From assembly GCA_000272025.2 (NCBI GenBank), contig AKCV02000025.1, positions 310,001-374,000 of the forward strand: a DNA stretch of 64,000 bases, read 5' to 3'. This DNA is from Imbroritus primus (GTDB lineage: Bacteria > Pseudomonadota > Gammaproteobacteria > Burkholderiales > Burkholderiaceae). The notes under the pieces are model-generated. The model was not told where the DNA came from. It saw nothing but the letters and a program-made list of their open reading frames with translations, and did no database searches. Positions 18,712 through 27,147 of this stretch are shown here, one piece after another. Each line of letters opens with the position of its first letter. Position 1 is the first letter of the stretch. The translations under genes were made by a program, and so were the position numbers.

Positions 18712-19733
18712 TCTGGACCTTCGTGGCGTGGGCCGGCGCCTGTTTGGCCTCGCAGGCCCTGGCCAGCAATACGCCATCCGTTCCCTCTTCCGGTATCGCC
18801 ACCAACAGCGCTTCAACAGAAGCCACGGCAGCCTGGCCGAGCCGCCCGGTGCGCATGGTTGTGCCGTACCCGCCGGGGTCCACGCCGGACCTGATCGCGC
18901 GTTACGTCAGCGAAAAGCTAGGCGGTGTCATCGGCCAGCCAGTCGTCATCGACAACCGTGTTGGCGCCGGCGGCAACATCGGCACCGGATATGTGGCACG
19001 GGCCAAGCCCGACGGCTATACGCTGTTGTTCACCATCAACGGCCCGCTGGTCACCGCGCCGCTGCTGTATTCACGGCTTGGCTACGATCCTGCGCGCGAC
19101 TTCGTGCCGGTGGCACTGATCGCCACCTCGCCGTCGGTCCTGGTAGTGGATGCCCGCCTGCCGGTGCGCACGGTCGCTGAATTGCGTGCCTATGCCGCAG
19201 CGCGTCCGGGCAAGCTGGCATATGGTTCCGTTGGCAAGGGCAGTTCGGCGCATCTGACGATGGAGCAATTCAAGAGCCGCGCCGAGATTGATCTGCTGCA
19301 TGTGCCCTACGCGAGCTATGCACAGGTCGTCACTGCGATGATGGGCGGTCATGTGCAGGTCGCCTTCATGGTGCCGGGTTCCGCCATGCCCCAGGTACAG
19401 ACGGGAAAGCTGCGCGCCCTGGCCGTGACCGCGCCGGCGCGTTCGATGCTGTTGCCCGATCTGCCGACCATGATCGAATCGGGGTTCAGCCAGCTGGAGT
19501 CGACCACCTGGCAGGCGCTGCTCGCGCCGGCCAATACACCCGCGCCCATTGTCGAGCGTCTGCAGAAGATCATTGCCGATCTGTTGCATGACGATGCCAC
19601 ACGGGCGGCATTCAAGGCCAATTATTTCTTGCCGGCCACTGGCGCAGTGTCCCTGCTCGGTGACTTCATGAAGACCGAGCGCGAACGTTGGGCTGTGTGG
19701 ATCCGCGCCGCCAACCTGCATCCCGAACCCTGA
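18633..19733 (+). CDS. Bug-family tripartite tricarboxylate transporter receptor
   Basis: A periplasmic Bug/TctC-type binding protein of about 366 residues. The mature part begins [19 protein letters not shown] and contains [36 protein letters not shown] and [12 protein letters not shown]. The hydrophobic export segment ([19 protein letters not shown]) is encoded across the end of gpsA, so the start must overlap gpsA. The GTG at 18633, four bases after GGAGG, is my best choice, but the start is uncertain. No permease genes are nearby. It separates gpsA from trmL, which are closer together in relatives. Confidence 0.85.
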   Translation: MRSAVQWSASSDRRRAAPPAGRARRIIWTFVAWAGACLASQALASNTPSVPSSGIATNSASTEATAAWPSRPVRMVVPYPPGSTPDLIARYVSEKLGGVIGQPVVIDNRVGAGGNIGTGYVARAKPDGYTLLFTINGPLVTAPLLYSRLGYDPARDFVPVALIATSPSVLVVDARLPVRTVAELRAYAAARPGKLAYGSVGKGSSAHLTMEQFKSRAEIDLLHVPYASYAQVVTAMMGGHVQVAFMVPGSAMPQVQTGKLRALAVTAPARSMLLPDLPTMIESGFSQLESTTWQALLAPANTPAPIVERLQKIIADLLHDDATRAAFKANYFLPATGAVSLLGDFMKTERERWAVWIRAANLHPEP

Positions 19734-19745
19734 GCATTGCGCTGG

Positions 19746-20216
19746 TCAGGCGCCGCCATCGTAGCCCGCCTGCCGCCACGCTTCATAGACGACCACCGCA
19801 ACGCTATTCGACAGGTTCAGACTACGGTTGCCCGGGCGCATCGGCAGGCGTATGCGCTGCGCTGGCGGAAAGCTGTCGCGCAGCGTGGCCGGCAGTCCGC
19901 TCGTTTCGGAGCCGAAGATAAACCAGTCGCCAGGCTGGAAAGCCAGGTTCGCGAACGGCGTCGAGCCACGCGTCGTCATGGCGAACATGCGTGCCGTATC
20001 CGGCTGCTCGGCTGCCAGCAGCGCCTCCCAGTCGTCATGCACCTTCATCGTGGCGTACTCGTGATAGTCGAGTCCGGCGCGGCGCAGGCGTGCATCATCA
20101 ATATCGAACCCCAGGGGCTTGACCAGATGCAGTTGTGCACCGGTGTTGGCACACAGCCGGATGACGTTGCCGGTATTGGGCGGTATCTCGGGAGCGACGA
20201 GCACGACATGAAACAT
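19746..20216 (-). CDS. trmL: tRNA (cytidine(34)-2'-O)-methyltransferase TrmL
   Basis: A 156-residue SPOUT methyltransferase that 2'-O-methylates the wobble base of some leucine tRNAs. Signatures are [29 protein letters not shown], and the trefoil-knot segment [23 protein letters not shown] (key residues GNRSLNLSN). Canonical length. It faces the upstream Bug gene convergently and marks the left edge of the accessory block. Confidence 0.93.
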   Translation of the reverse strand: MFHVVLVAPEIPPNTGNVIRLCANTGAQLHLVKPLGFDIDDARLRRAGLDYHEYATMKVHDDWEALLAAEQPDTARMFAMTTRGSTPFANLAFQPGDWFIFGSETSGLPATLRDSFPPAQRIRLPMRPGNRSLNLSNSVAVVVYEAWRQAGYDGGA

Positions 20217-20311
20217 GGTGATGGCGAGAAGCAGATGGGCGAGGCCGCAGTGTAGCAGCCCTGCCCATCGTGCCTTGCCCGGCTGCGTGCCCCGCTATGT
20301 CCGGCGTGCTT

Positions 20312-22471
20312 CTAGCGCGCGATCTGGAAGGTGTACACCCGCATGCTGGTCCGCGCGCTGGGTGCCTGCGGCGCCGGCCGTGCCGCGCGCGTGCGGTAGG
20401 CGGCGAAGCCGGCGTCCATGAAGGCCATCACATCGTCGTTCGCGGCGGCTTCATTACCGGGAGTAGCCCCTCGTGTTTGCGCCAGGGATGGCTGCGCGAG
20501 AAAGGAAAAATCGGCGCGCTCCTGCCCGCGGCCGGCATCCACGGCAATCGTCAGCAGCCGTTCCATGCCCAACGTATCGTCGGTGATCTCGATCTCGAAG
20601 GCATGGCTGGCGTTCGGTTCGAGGCGGTTGCTCGCGCCCGCCCCATCGGGAAACAGCGTATTGATGCCATAGCGCGCATCCAGATACAGCATGGTCACGT
20701 CGACTGGCGTGAGGCCAGTATTTCGCATGGCGACCGCTAGCCGGTCGCCTGGTCGCAGCGTCGGCACCTGCTCCGGCGCGACGTCGACCGTACCTTCCGT
20801 GCTGGCCCGACGCAGCGAGACCTCAAGGCGCGAGGTCGCGTCTCCGGTCTCGGACAATCGGGCCGCGAGGCGCAGCAGGTTGGTCGCGCGTGCCACGGCA
20901 TGCAGCGAAGTTGCCAGCCTGCGCTCCAGGCTGGCTTTCGTATCGGCTGTGGCCAGCAGTGTCGCGCTCTGCGGGCATGTGCCATTGCCATCGGTACCGG
21001 TGTCGCACGATGTCCCGTGCAGCGACGGCGGCAACAGTACGATGCGGTCCGGCCGCAGCTTGAGCAGGACGTCCCCTTGCGCCGGGGCATCCACCCAGGT
21101 GAGCACGGTCCCGGGGACCGCGTCAGGCATGCCGCGCAGGCGCTTCACCGTTGCGCTGCCTGCGCACGCTGTCTGCTGGCAGTCGCGCCCATCCACGCTG
21201 ACGCGCAATGCGTAGTCCGGCAGCGATTGCACGGCTCGCGCATACGTGCCTTTCGGCAGCGTGGCGAGTTGTAGTGCGGGCTTGCCGCGATATGTCACCG
21301 GTTCGGCACGGGCCATGGCGAGCGACACATCGGTCAGGCGAATATAACCAAGCGCCTTGTCGGTCGGGGCCAGCGGATCCGCCATGACGGCAAGCGTCGC
21401 GCCCTTGATCAAGCCGGCCAGTGCGCCGGCACGAACGGTGAGCGGTGCGCCGGCTTCAAGGGCCCATTGGCGCACGACCGGAACCTGCTGTCCAAGAACC
21501 GGCTGGTCGAGCGCTGTACCTGAGAACAGCGGTGTCACGCGTGTTTCATTCATCGCACCGTAGCGGGCTAGCACATATTGCGCCATCTGCCGATAGGTCA
21601 TCGGCGTGCCGGTTTCGAGCGCTTCCATCACCATGTAGCCGAACAGGCCGTACTGGCGGCCTTCGGCGTGACCCACCGGCAGGCGCATTTCAGGCGTTGT
21701 CTCGCGCGTTTGCGCTGCATAGAAAAAGACGGAGCCGCCATCACCCGTGCCGGCCAGCGCCGGCGAGCCTGGCTTGAGGCTGGCGGGAGCGGGGCCGCCG
21801 CGCATGCGACTGCCTTCGCGCGCGGCGTGATCGAGAACCGTCTGCGGAACGCCCAACTGCATGGGGTTGACGTAGCGCATGCGCACGTCCGGATTGGCGC
21901 CGCGCACCAGCGTAGCGGAATGGCAAGCGTCGAATACGCCCCAGACGAACGCGCCGGTGGCGCGGATCCGGTCGACGGCGGCACGCAGTTCGGTCTTGAT
22001 CAGGGCATTCTCGACGCTGCCGCGTGCGCCGGACCAATGACCGATATCGCGCGGCAGGAAGATCTCGAAGAGGCCATCGGTCTCGGCACGGCCCTCTTCC
22101 GTGGTGCGGTCGGCCGGCTGCTGGCTGCCGTGTCCGGCAAAGTAGAGGAGGACGGTGTCCTCCTTGGTGGCGGTTTTGGCCAGACGATCGAGCGCGTCAA
22201 GGATATTGGCGCGCGTCGGCAGTTCGGCGCTAGGCACGCCATCCGCGAGCACGGTCATATTGGTTGCCTGAAAGCCCCGGCGGCTCAGGATGTCGCGCAT
22301 GCGCGCGATATCGTTGCGCGGACCTTCAAGCTGGAAATTCTGGTCGAGGCTGGGATATTCGGACACACCGACAAGCAGCGCGCGCATGGTCGCGGCGTTC
22401 GTGCCGGCGGACCAGACTGCAGCAAGGGCGAGGATCAGAGATGGCAGGAGCCGATGCAGTCGTATGCGCAT
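20312..22471 (-). CDS. exported caspase-like peptidase (C14) with DUF4384-like C-terminus
   Basis: A 719-residue protein I read as a periplasmic or secreted caspase/metacaspase relative. A signal peptide (LLPSLILALAAVWSAGTNAA, ending near residue 28) precedes the peptidase domain, about residues 29-260: ALLVGVSEYP, the ALLxVG-type first strand; LLYFAGHGSQQ with catalytic His114; and VWGVFDACHSATL with catalytic Cys183. The middle (about 330-560) is beta-rich. The C-terminal part (LRPGDRLAVAMRN, VTMLYLDARYGINTLFPD, FEIEITDD) resembles DUF4384 domains often fused to bacterial caspases. The ATG at 22471 begins the signal peptide. A small exported protein gene lies 172 bases upstream on the same strand. 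Activity and substrate are unknown. Confidence 0.8.
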   Translation of the reverse strand: MRIRLHRLLPSLILALAAVWSAGTNAATMRALLVGVSEYPSLDQNFQLEGPRNDIARMRDILSRRGFQATNMTVLADGVPSAELPTRANILDALDRLAKTATKEDTVLLYFAGHGSQQPADRTTEEGRAETDGLFEIFLPRDIGHWSGARGSVENALIKTELRAAVDRIRATGAFVWGVFDACHSATLVRGANPDVRMRYVNPMQLGVPQTVLDHAAREGSRMRGGPAPASLKPGSPALAGTGDGGSVFFYAAQTRETTPEMRLPVGHAEGRQYGLFGYMVMEALETGTPMTYRQMAQYVLARYGAMNETRVTPLFSGTALDQPVLGQQVPVVRQWALEAGAPLTVRAGALAGLIKGATLAVMADPLAPTDKALGYIRLTDVSLAMARAEPVTYRGKPALQLATLPKGTYARAVQSLPDYALRVSVDGRDCQQTACAGSATVKRLRGMPDAVPGTVLTWVDAPAQGDVLLKLRPDRIVLLPPSLHGTSCDTGTDGNGTCPQSATLLATADTKASLERRLATSLHAVARATNLLRLAARLSETGDATSRLEVSLRRASTEGTVDVAPEQVPTLRPGDRLAVAMRNTGLTPVDVTMLYLDARYGINTLFPDGAGASNRLEPNASHAFEIEITDDTLGMERLLTIAVDAGRGQERADFSFLAQPSLAQTRGATPGNEAAANDDVMAFMDAGFAAYRTRAARPAPQAPSARTSMRVYTFQIAR

Positions 22472-22643
22472 GGTGATCGCGAGCCGATGGGGACAACGCA
22501 GGTACGGCACGATGCCTGACACGCCCCAGGGACTGAAGGAATCGAAGGAAAGCGCCGCATCCTGTCCGGAGGGTACGGCCCGCTGCGGTGTAGGGCGGTC
22601 ACGGCGGTGGAGATTCGCCGCCGCCGTGACGTGCCTCATGGTA

Positions 22644-22967
22644 TCAGTACGCGCCGCATGCCCGACGGCAGGAATATAGGTTGCCTCCGTTCGAGCCGCT
22701 GATGCAATCCATGACGCATGCGTGTACGCCATAGCCGCGCATTTTTTCACCCGGCTTGGCCTGTGCCTTGGCTTCCGCCTCCACGATCTCCTTTTCCAGC
22801 TTGACCGCCTCGGCCGTCAGCTTGTCGGCCTGCAACTGCGCCTTGAGGGCTTGAGTACGCAGATCCTGCGCCTGGGTTTCCTTGGCCGACAGGTCCGCGC
22901 CGATGGCGGCGAGGCTGCCGGTGCCCAATGCAAATACTGCCAACATCATCATCAGGTACTTCTTCAT
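22644..22967 (-). CDS. small exported protein with coiled coil and twin CX3C motif
   Basis: A 107-residue unrecognised protein. The signal peptide MKKYLMMMLAVFALGTGSLAAIGA is followed by a charged helix of about 45 residues with heptad character (ALKAQLQADKLTAEAVKLEKEI) and a short tail holding exactly four cysteines spaced CX3C-X11-CX3C (CVMDC and CRRAC). This is the spacing of a disulfide-locked helical hairpin. A strong Shine-Dalgarno (AAGGAGAAG) supports the start. It lies directly upstream of the exported caspase gene, in the same direction, so it may be a partner. No function is known. Confidence 0.7.
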   Translation of the reverse strand: MKKYLMMMLAVFALGTGSLAAIGADLSAKETQAQDLRTQALKAQLQADKLTAEAVKLEKEIVEAEAKAQAKPGEKMRGYGVHACVMDCISGSNGGNLYSCRRACGAY

Positions 22968-23464
22968 GTTCTTCTCCTTTGAATAAACAAACTCCTCCGT
23001 CGCGCAATCCTGCATGCAGTCAACTCGCGCCTGCATCTGAACCAGTTGCCCGGTGGCGACACAGTGGCGTCATCGCGAGATTTTCCCAATCCGGGAATGC
23101 GTTCCGCGGTGTATTCGAATGCAAAACACAGCGGCCGGATTCCCCGCTAAAGGAGTAACCCAATGTAGTGCTTGCGCGCCGAACCAAGCTGCGGTTTTCT
23201 GTGCGCTGCACACGGTGGGCACGGTGGTTGCCGGGGTACCGGTCTGCGCGGGTGCCACTGCTGATAATGGAACGCAGCAGCATCGCCAACCGGGTTCACG
23301 CTGATCAGAAATTGACTGCGGCGCGGGCGCCTTTGGCGATTAACCCGAACAGCCCTGTTGCTGCGTTACATCACATACAGGGCGGCACTGGTGGCGTCGA
23401 CGGCAGTTGCAGCACATGACCACCGGGTTGCGTTCTCTCTCAGGAAACCACAGGAAATCACCGC
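22968..23464. other. 497-base divergent intergenic region
   Basis: It separates the minus-strand caspase pair from the plus-strand secreted-protein operon, so it should hold both promoters. I see no convincing -35/-10 pair. A Shine-Dalgarno-like AAAGGAG at 23150-23156 is followed by ATG-TAG, so it does not open that frame. A 61-codon frame from an ATG at 23119 to 23304 encodes a small Cys-containing peptide (CSAC, then FCALHTVGTVVAGVPVCAGA); it lacks a Shine-Dalgarno and is listed only as a finding. Confidence 0.5.
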
Positions 23465-24223
23465 ATGCACCTACGGAAACTTGTCGTCGCGGGTTTGCTC
23501 TGGACGGCTGGCAGTGCGCTCGCGCAGGCGCCGCAGATGACGCTGTTGCTCGGCCCGCACACTGACGCGCCCGACGGTTCGGCCTGCGCCGCGGTGATGG
23601 CCCAGCCGGACGCGGTGACACGCCGCCTGACCGAAGCCGACGTGATCGGCTGGCATGCCGAGCACGGCCGCATGGCGCTCGACCCAGCCCGCTTTCCTGC
23701 GGATTCGAGCCTGCCCGGGCTGATGGATCGTTGTTTCGCACTGGCCATCGGCGGCAAAACGGTCGAGGCAGGATTGGCGCTGTCCGTGAATACGCCGTTG
23801 CTGACCGGTTATCCCACGCTCAATGTGGCCGAGCGAAATGGCACGGTGGAGTTGCAGCTCACGAGCAGTAACCATGGCCGTCATATCCGCCTGGTACACC
23901 GCGATGCGCTGCATGCCGTGCTGGCGCAGCCCGCCAGCCTGGCACGTTGGCGGGCGCGTGCACAGCATCCGGAACAGTATGCAGCGATGGGCGAGGCGTG
24001 GTCGAACGCCGTACGTCGCCTGATTGACCAGAAGATCATCCGGGCCGGCATCCCATTCTCCGAGGTGGTGGCGCAACTCGGCGAGCCGACGCGCAGCACG
24101 CCTGGCGATGCCGGCATCGTGCGCTACCAGTGGTATTTCGAGACGCCGATGCACGTTAATCCGATGTTTTCCCTTGCCGCTGAACAGGGCAAGGTCACCG
24201 GCTACCGCCTGGAGCGACGTTGA
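23465..24223 (+). CDS. exported protein with BamE/SmpA-like C-terminal segment
   Basis: A 252-residue protein without a named family. A signal peptide (MHLRKLVVAGLLWTAGSALAQ) is followed by a domain of about 130 residues, LTEADVIGW to LHAVL, shared with the next gene. The C-terminal 60 residues (IIRAGIPFSEVVAQLGEPTR, then YQWYFETP) resemble the BamE/SmpA/OmlA repeat, which has the pattern 'GM..eeV...lG.P' followed by a W/Y strand. It is first in a run of five plus-strand genes, all exported. A Shine-Dalgarno (AGGAAA) lies upstream. The function is unknown; the BamE resemblance suggests an envelope structural or interaction role. Confidence 0.65.
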   Translation: MHLRKLVVAGLLWTAGSALAQAPQMTLLLGPHTDAPDGSACAAVMAQPDAVTRRLTEADVIGWHAEHGRMALDPARFPADSSLPGLMDRCFALAIGGKTVEAGLALSVNTPLLTGYPTLNVAERNGTVELQLTSSNHGRHIRLVHRDALHAVLAQPASLARWRARAQHPEQYAAMGEAWSNAVRRLIDQKIIRAGIPFSEVVAQLGEPTRSTPGDAGIVRYQWYFETPMHVNPMFSLAAEQGKVTGYRLERR

Positions 24224-24765
24224 TGATGGCGCGTAATGCATCGATTCGAAGAGCGCCGCAGGCCGGTGGGCCGATGCGCCGGTGGGTTGCGCTGACATTG
24301 ATGGCCGGGGTTGTCGCCGTCGCTCAGGATCCGGCACACGCGCAGGATGTGCGGGATGCGCAGCAGGCGCGCCTGGCGCTCTGGGTCACCTCGCCGATCG
24401 GTGCCAGCAATGCCGCGCATTGCAATATGCCTGCCACCATCCCCCAGGGCCCTCCGGACCTGACCGAGGATGACGTTCTTGCATGGCAGCCTGCCACGGC
24501 GACATGGGCGGTCGATGTGACGCGTCTCGACGTGCACGTGCGCCGGCCCGTCGACCACTGCTTCGTGCTGGCGCTCGATGGGCGCCGGGTGCATGGCGTC
24601 ATCCTGGCACCGCAATCCGCGCGCTTGATCCGCTTTCCGACACTGCTCGCTGACGCACGACGTGGCGGCCTGGTGTTGCGTCTGAATGCGAGTCATGACG
24701 GTCAGGCTTTTCCGCTGGGGCAGGAATGGCTCGATGCGATCCTGCAATCGCGCACTGCGCCTTGA
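24223..24765 (+). CDS. exported paralogue of the preceding gene's N-terminal domain
   Basis: A 180-residue unrecognised protein with a signal peptide whose hydrophobic core is WVALTLMAGVVAVA and which ends near AHAQ. Its mature region aligns with residues about 40-170 of the upstream product: LTEDDVLAW against LTEADVIGW, VDHCFVLALDGRRVHGVIL against MDRCFALAIGGKTVEAGLA, and LRLNASHDGQAF against LQLTSSNHGRHI. It lacks the BamE-like C-terminus. The ATG at 24223 shares its A with the upstream TGA, so translation is probably coupled. Tandem duplication followed by domain loss or gain is the simplest history. Confidence 0.65.
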   Translation: MMARNASIRRAPQAGGPMRRWVALTLMAGVVAVAQDPAHAQDVRDAQQARLALWVTSPIGASNAAHCNMPATIPQGPPDLTEDDVLAWQPATATWAVDVTRLDVHVRRPVDHCFVLALDGRRVHGVILAPQSARLIRFPTLLADARRGGLVLRLNASHDGQAFPLGQEWLDAILQSRTAP

Positions 24766-24817
24766 GGGGCATGCGCCTTAGGTTGTCTTCTTTCCTGATT
24801 TTCTTCCGGACCTCGTC

Positions 24818-26392
24818 ATGAAACGACAGTCTTTCCTGATCATCGCGCTGGCTGCGCCGACGCTGGCGCTGGCAGGCGTCAGTGCGCAGAACGGCAATTT
24901 CTACATCACCTATGAAGACGTTGCCCATACCCAGGGCGGCCCCGCCTTCAGCCTGCGCCGCACCTACAATTCGTTGAGCCCTGAGCGCGGCTGGCTCGGT
25001 GTGGGCTGGGGCACGCCGTACGAGACACGCCTGGTCGTCATGCCCGATGGCACGGCTGACGTAGTCGAGAATGGATCGGGCAGTGTCAGCCGCTATCGTC
25101 CGGAAGCGCCTGTGGATACTGCCGCAGGTGCCGCACGGCTGGCCGAAGCCATTGCGGCACGCGACAAGCTTGCGGCCGAGGCGGTGCCGGTACTGCGCGA
25201 CCGGCTGGCCGGAGATGAAGCCCTACGCCTGCGCAAGGTGCGCGAGTACGACGTGCGCAGCGATCTGGCGGTGGGCACCGTGCTGCGTGATCCGCGTTGC
25301 CGCGAGGCGACCGTCAAGCGTACTGCCGATGGATATCAGCGGACCACTTGCGCACGCGCCGTGGACGACTTCGATGCACAGGGCCGGCTCGTACGAAGCG
25401 ACACCGGCGACGGCCAGCGCATCGTGCTGCACTATGACGACGCGCGCCCCACACGCATCACTGATGCACATGGCCGTACATTGCACCTGACATGGAACGC
25501 CGACGGCCTGCTCAGCACCGTACGCAGCGACGATGGCCGCCGGGCAGCCTATCGTTACAGCACGGCGGGCGATCTGGTGGAGAGCACCGATGTCCATGGC
25601 ACACCGCTGCGCTACACCTACGACGCGGACCATAACCTGACCGAGATCCGCTATATCGATACCACCACCATGCAGATCGCCTACAGTGTGCCGCGACTCG
25701 GCCGTGTCGCATCCGTGACTGAGCGGACTGGCGAGCGCACCGAATACACGTATACGGAAGACACGGTGAACGGCGCAATCGCCGCCACCAGTATCCGGAC
25801 GATCGATAACGATGGCCATGCCCAGGTCCGCCACGTCACGTTCGATCGTGTGCGTACCGACGGCGGCGGCCTGCAGGTCGCAGCAGTATCCAGTATGGGC
25901 GACCACGGACGCGGCCGGCTCGATACGCGATACGATCAGCAGGGGCGTCTGGTGCATCGGGCGGATGGCCAAGGTGGTAGTACCGACTATGTCTACCATC
26001 CGAAGACCGGCAAGCTGATCATGCTGCTTGGCTCCAGTACGCAACGCGTGTTCCGTTATGACGATTGTGGACGCCTGATCCAGGCGGACAGCAGCGATGG
26101 CCGGCATATCGAGCTTACGTATCTCGCGGGCACCCGGCAGATTGGCAGTATGATCGAACGACAGGGCAAGACGGCGCCGCGCGAACTGAAATTCCGCTAC
26201 AACCCTGCCGGCAAGCCGGTGGAGATCCAGCTTGTGGGTACGGGGACGATCCATGTCCGCTATGACGCGCAGGGCGAGATCGAGCATGTCGAAGCGCCAC
26301 GCGGCGGCCCACGCACGGCAATGCAGGTGACGCAGGCATTCAGCAACTTGCTGCAGGTCGTCAAGGTGGCTGGTGTCAATACATCGTTGTGA
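24818..26392 (+). CDS. exported YD/RHS-repeat protein (DUF6531-like N-terminus)
   Basis: A 524-residue secreted RHS-type protein. The signal peptide MKRQSFLIIALAAPTLALAG is followed by GPAFSLRRTYNSLSPERGWLGVGWG, a DUF6531-type opening (key residues RTYNS and GWG). A run of YD repeats follows, for example YDDARPTRITDAHGRTL, YSTAGDLVESTDVHG, YDADHNLTEI, YDQQGRLVHRADGQG and YDDCGRLIQADSSDGR. It is much shorter than polymorphic-toxin RHS proteins. It ends soon after the last repeats, with no core-closing DPxGL motif and no variable toxin tip. It is probably a structural or adhesive shell, or a substrate for the neighbouring peptidases. Confidence 0.8.
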   Translation: MKRQSFLIIALAAPTLALAGVSAQNGNFYITYEDVAHTQGGPAFSLRRTYNSLSPERGWLGVGWGTPYETRLVVMPDGTADVVENGSGSVSRYRPEAPVDTAAGAARLAEAIAARDKLAAEAVPVLRDRLAGDEALRLRKVREYDVRSDLAVGTVLRDPRCREATVKRTADGYQRTTCARAVDDFDAQGRLVRSDTGDGQRIVLHYDDARPTRITDAHGRTLHLTWNADGLLSTVRSDDGRRAAYRYSTAGDLVESTDVHGTPLRYTYDADHNLTEIRYIDTTTMQIAYSVPRLGRVASVTERTGERTEYTYTEDTVNGAIAATSIRTIDNDGHAQVRHVTFDRVRTDGGGLQVAAVSSMGDHGRGRLDTRYDQQGRLVHRADGQGGSTDYVYHPKTGKLIMLLGSSTQRVFRYDDCGRLIQADSSDGRHIELTYLAGTRQIGSMIERQGKTAPRELKFRYNPAGKPVEIQLVGTGTIHVRYDAQGEIEHVEAPRGGPRTAMQVTQAFSNLLQVVKVAGVNTSL

Positions 26393-26402
26393 GGAGCATC
26401 GC

Positions 26403-26729
26403 ATGCGTGCATCGTTGTTGCGTCTGGCGGGTAGCATGGCAATGGCGGCGGCCTTGCCCGCCGCCATTGCTTCGCCGACAGCTGATGAGTATCTGCCGTG
26501 TCATCGCCAGGCCGCACGTGCCCTGGAAATGTGCCTGGATGCCGCGCCGGGCGGGTTTCATGACGATTGCTGGAAGCGTGGGCGCGCCTACCAGCAGGCC
26601 TGTTACCGCACGGTCAAGGCCGCGCATGTCCCGGACCGCAAGCGCATCGATGCCATGCGCCGGGCCGAGGACGATGCGCGCAAACGGGCCGCAGAGGCGC
26701 GCAGCCGTGCGCAGGAGGCTCAGCAATGA
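26403..26729 (+). CDS. small exported protein with paired CX10C motifs
   Basis: A 108-residue unrecognised protein. A signal peptide (MRASLLRLAGSMAMAAALPAAIAS) precedes about 45 residues with four cysteines spaced CX10C-X11-CX10C, which suggests two antiparallel helices clamped by disulfides. The tail is a highly charged, Ala/Arg-rich helix (DDARKRAAEARSRAQEAQ). It starts ten bases after the RHS gene and overlaps the next gene by four bases (ATGA), so the genes are cotranscribed and probably translationally coupled. Confidence 0.65.
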   Translation: MRASLLRLAGSMAMAAALPAAIASPTADEYLPCHRQAARALEMCLDAAPGGFHDDCWKRGRAYQQACYRTVKAAHVPDRKRIDAMRRAEDDARKRAAEARSRAQEAQQ

Positions 26730-27031
26730 ATACACGGGCGTGGTACGCGGTGCTGTTCCTGTGGGCAGTCACGCTGGAGGCTGGGGCATCTTCTTACCAT
26801 GATGCATGCGTGGCCGAGGCGCGCGATGCCTTGCGCGACTGTCGTGAAACGACGGGAGACCGGTACGCCTGTACGCAGGATTACCACGCGGAGCGTCGCC
26901 ACTGTACCCGCATCGAGCGGCGCGCCGCACACGACGAGGCGCCGTTGCCCATGTATGGCGGGCCTTATGGCCGCTTTGTGCCGACGCCGATTCCACAGCG
27001 CACGCCTTACATCCTGCCGGGGATGAAGTAG
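26726..27031 (+). CDS. small exported protein with paired CX10C motifs (second copy)
   Basis: A 101-residue protein with signal peptide MNTRAWYAVLFLWAVTLEAGAS and four cysteines spaced CX10C-X9-CX10C, nearly the same layout as the preceding product, although the sequence between is only loosely similar. The C-terminus is Pro/Gly/Tyr-rich (MYGGPYGRFVPTPIPQ) and looks extended. It is the last gene of the five-gene plus-strand run and is convergent with the WD40-caspase gene. A good AGGAGG Shine-Dalgarno lies inside the upstream gene. The function is unknown. Confidence 0.65.
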   Translation: MNTRAWYAVLFLWAVTLEAGASSYHDACVAEARDALRDCRETTGDRYACTQDYHAERRHCTRIERRAAHDEAPLPMYGGPYGRFVPTPIPQRTPYILPGMK

Positions 27032-27147
27032 GGTCGCTCAACGCGCTGATCAACCTGCCAGCTAGCGCGCCAAAGAATGTCCCAAACTACGCCCTGAAGA
27101 ATACGTGTAACAACATGCCAGTCCGCGCGGCCGGTCTCGCGCCGTGA

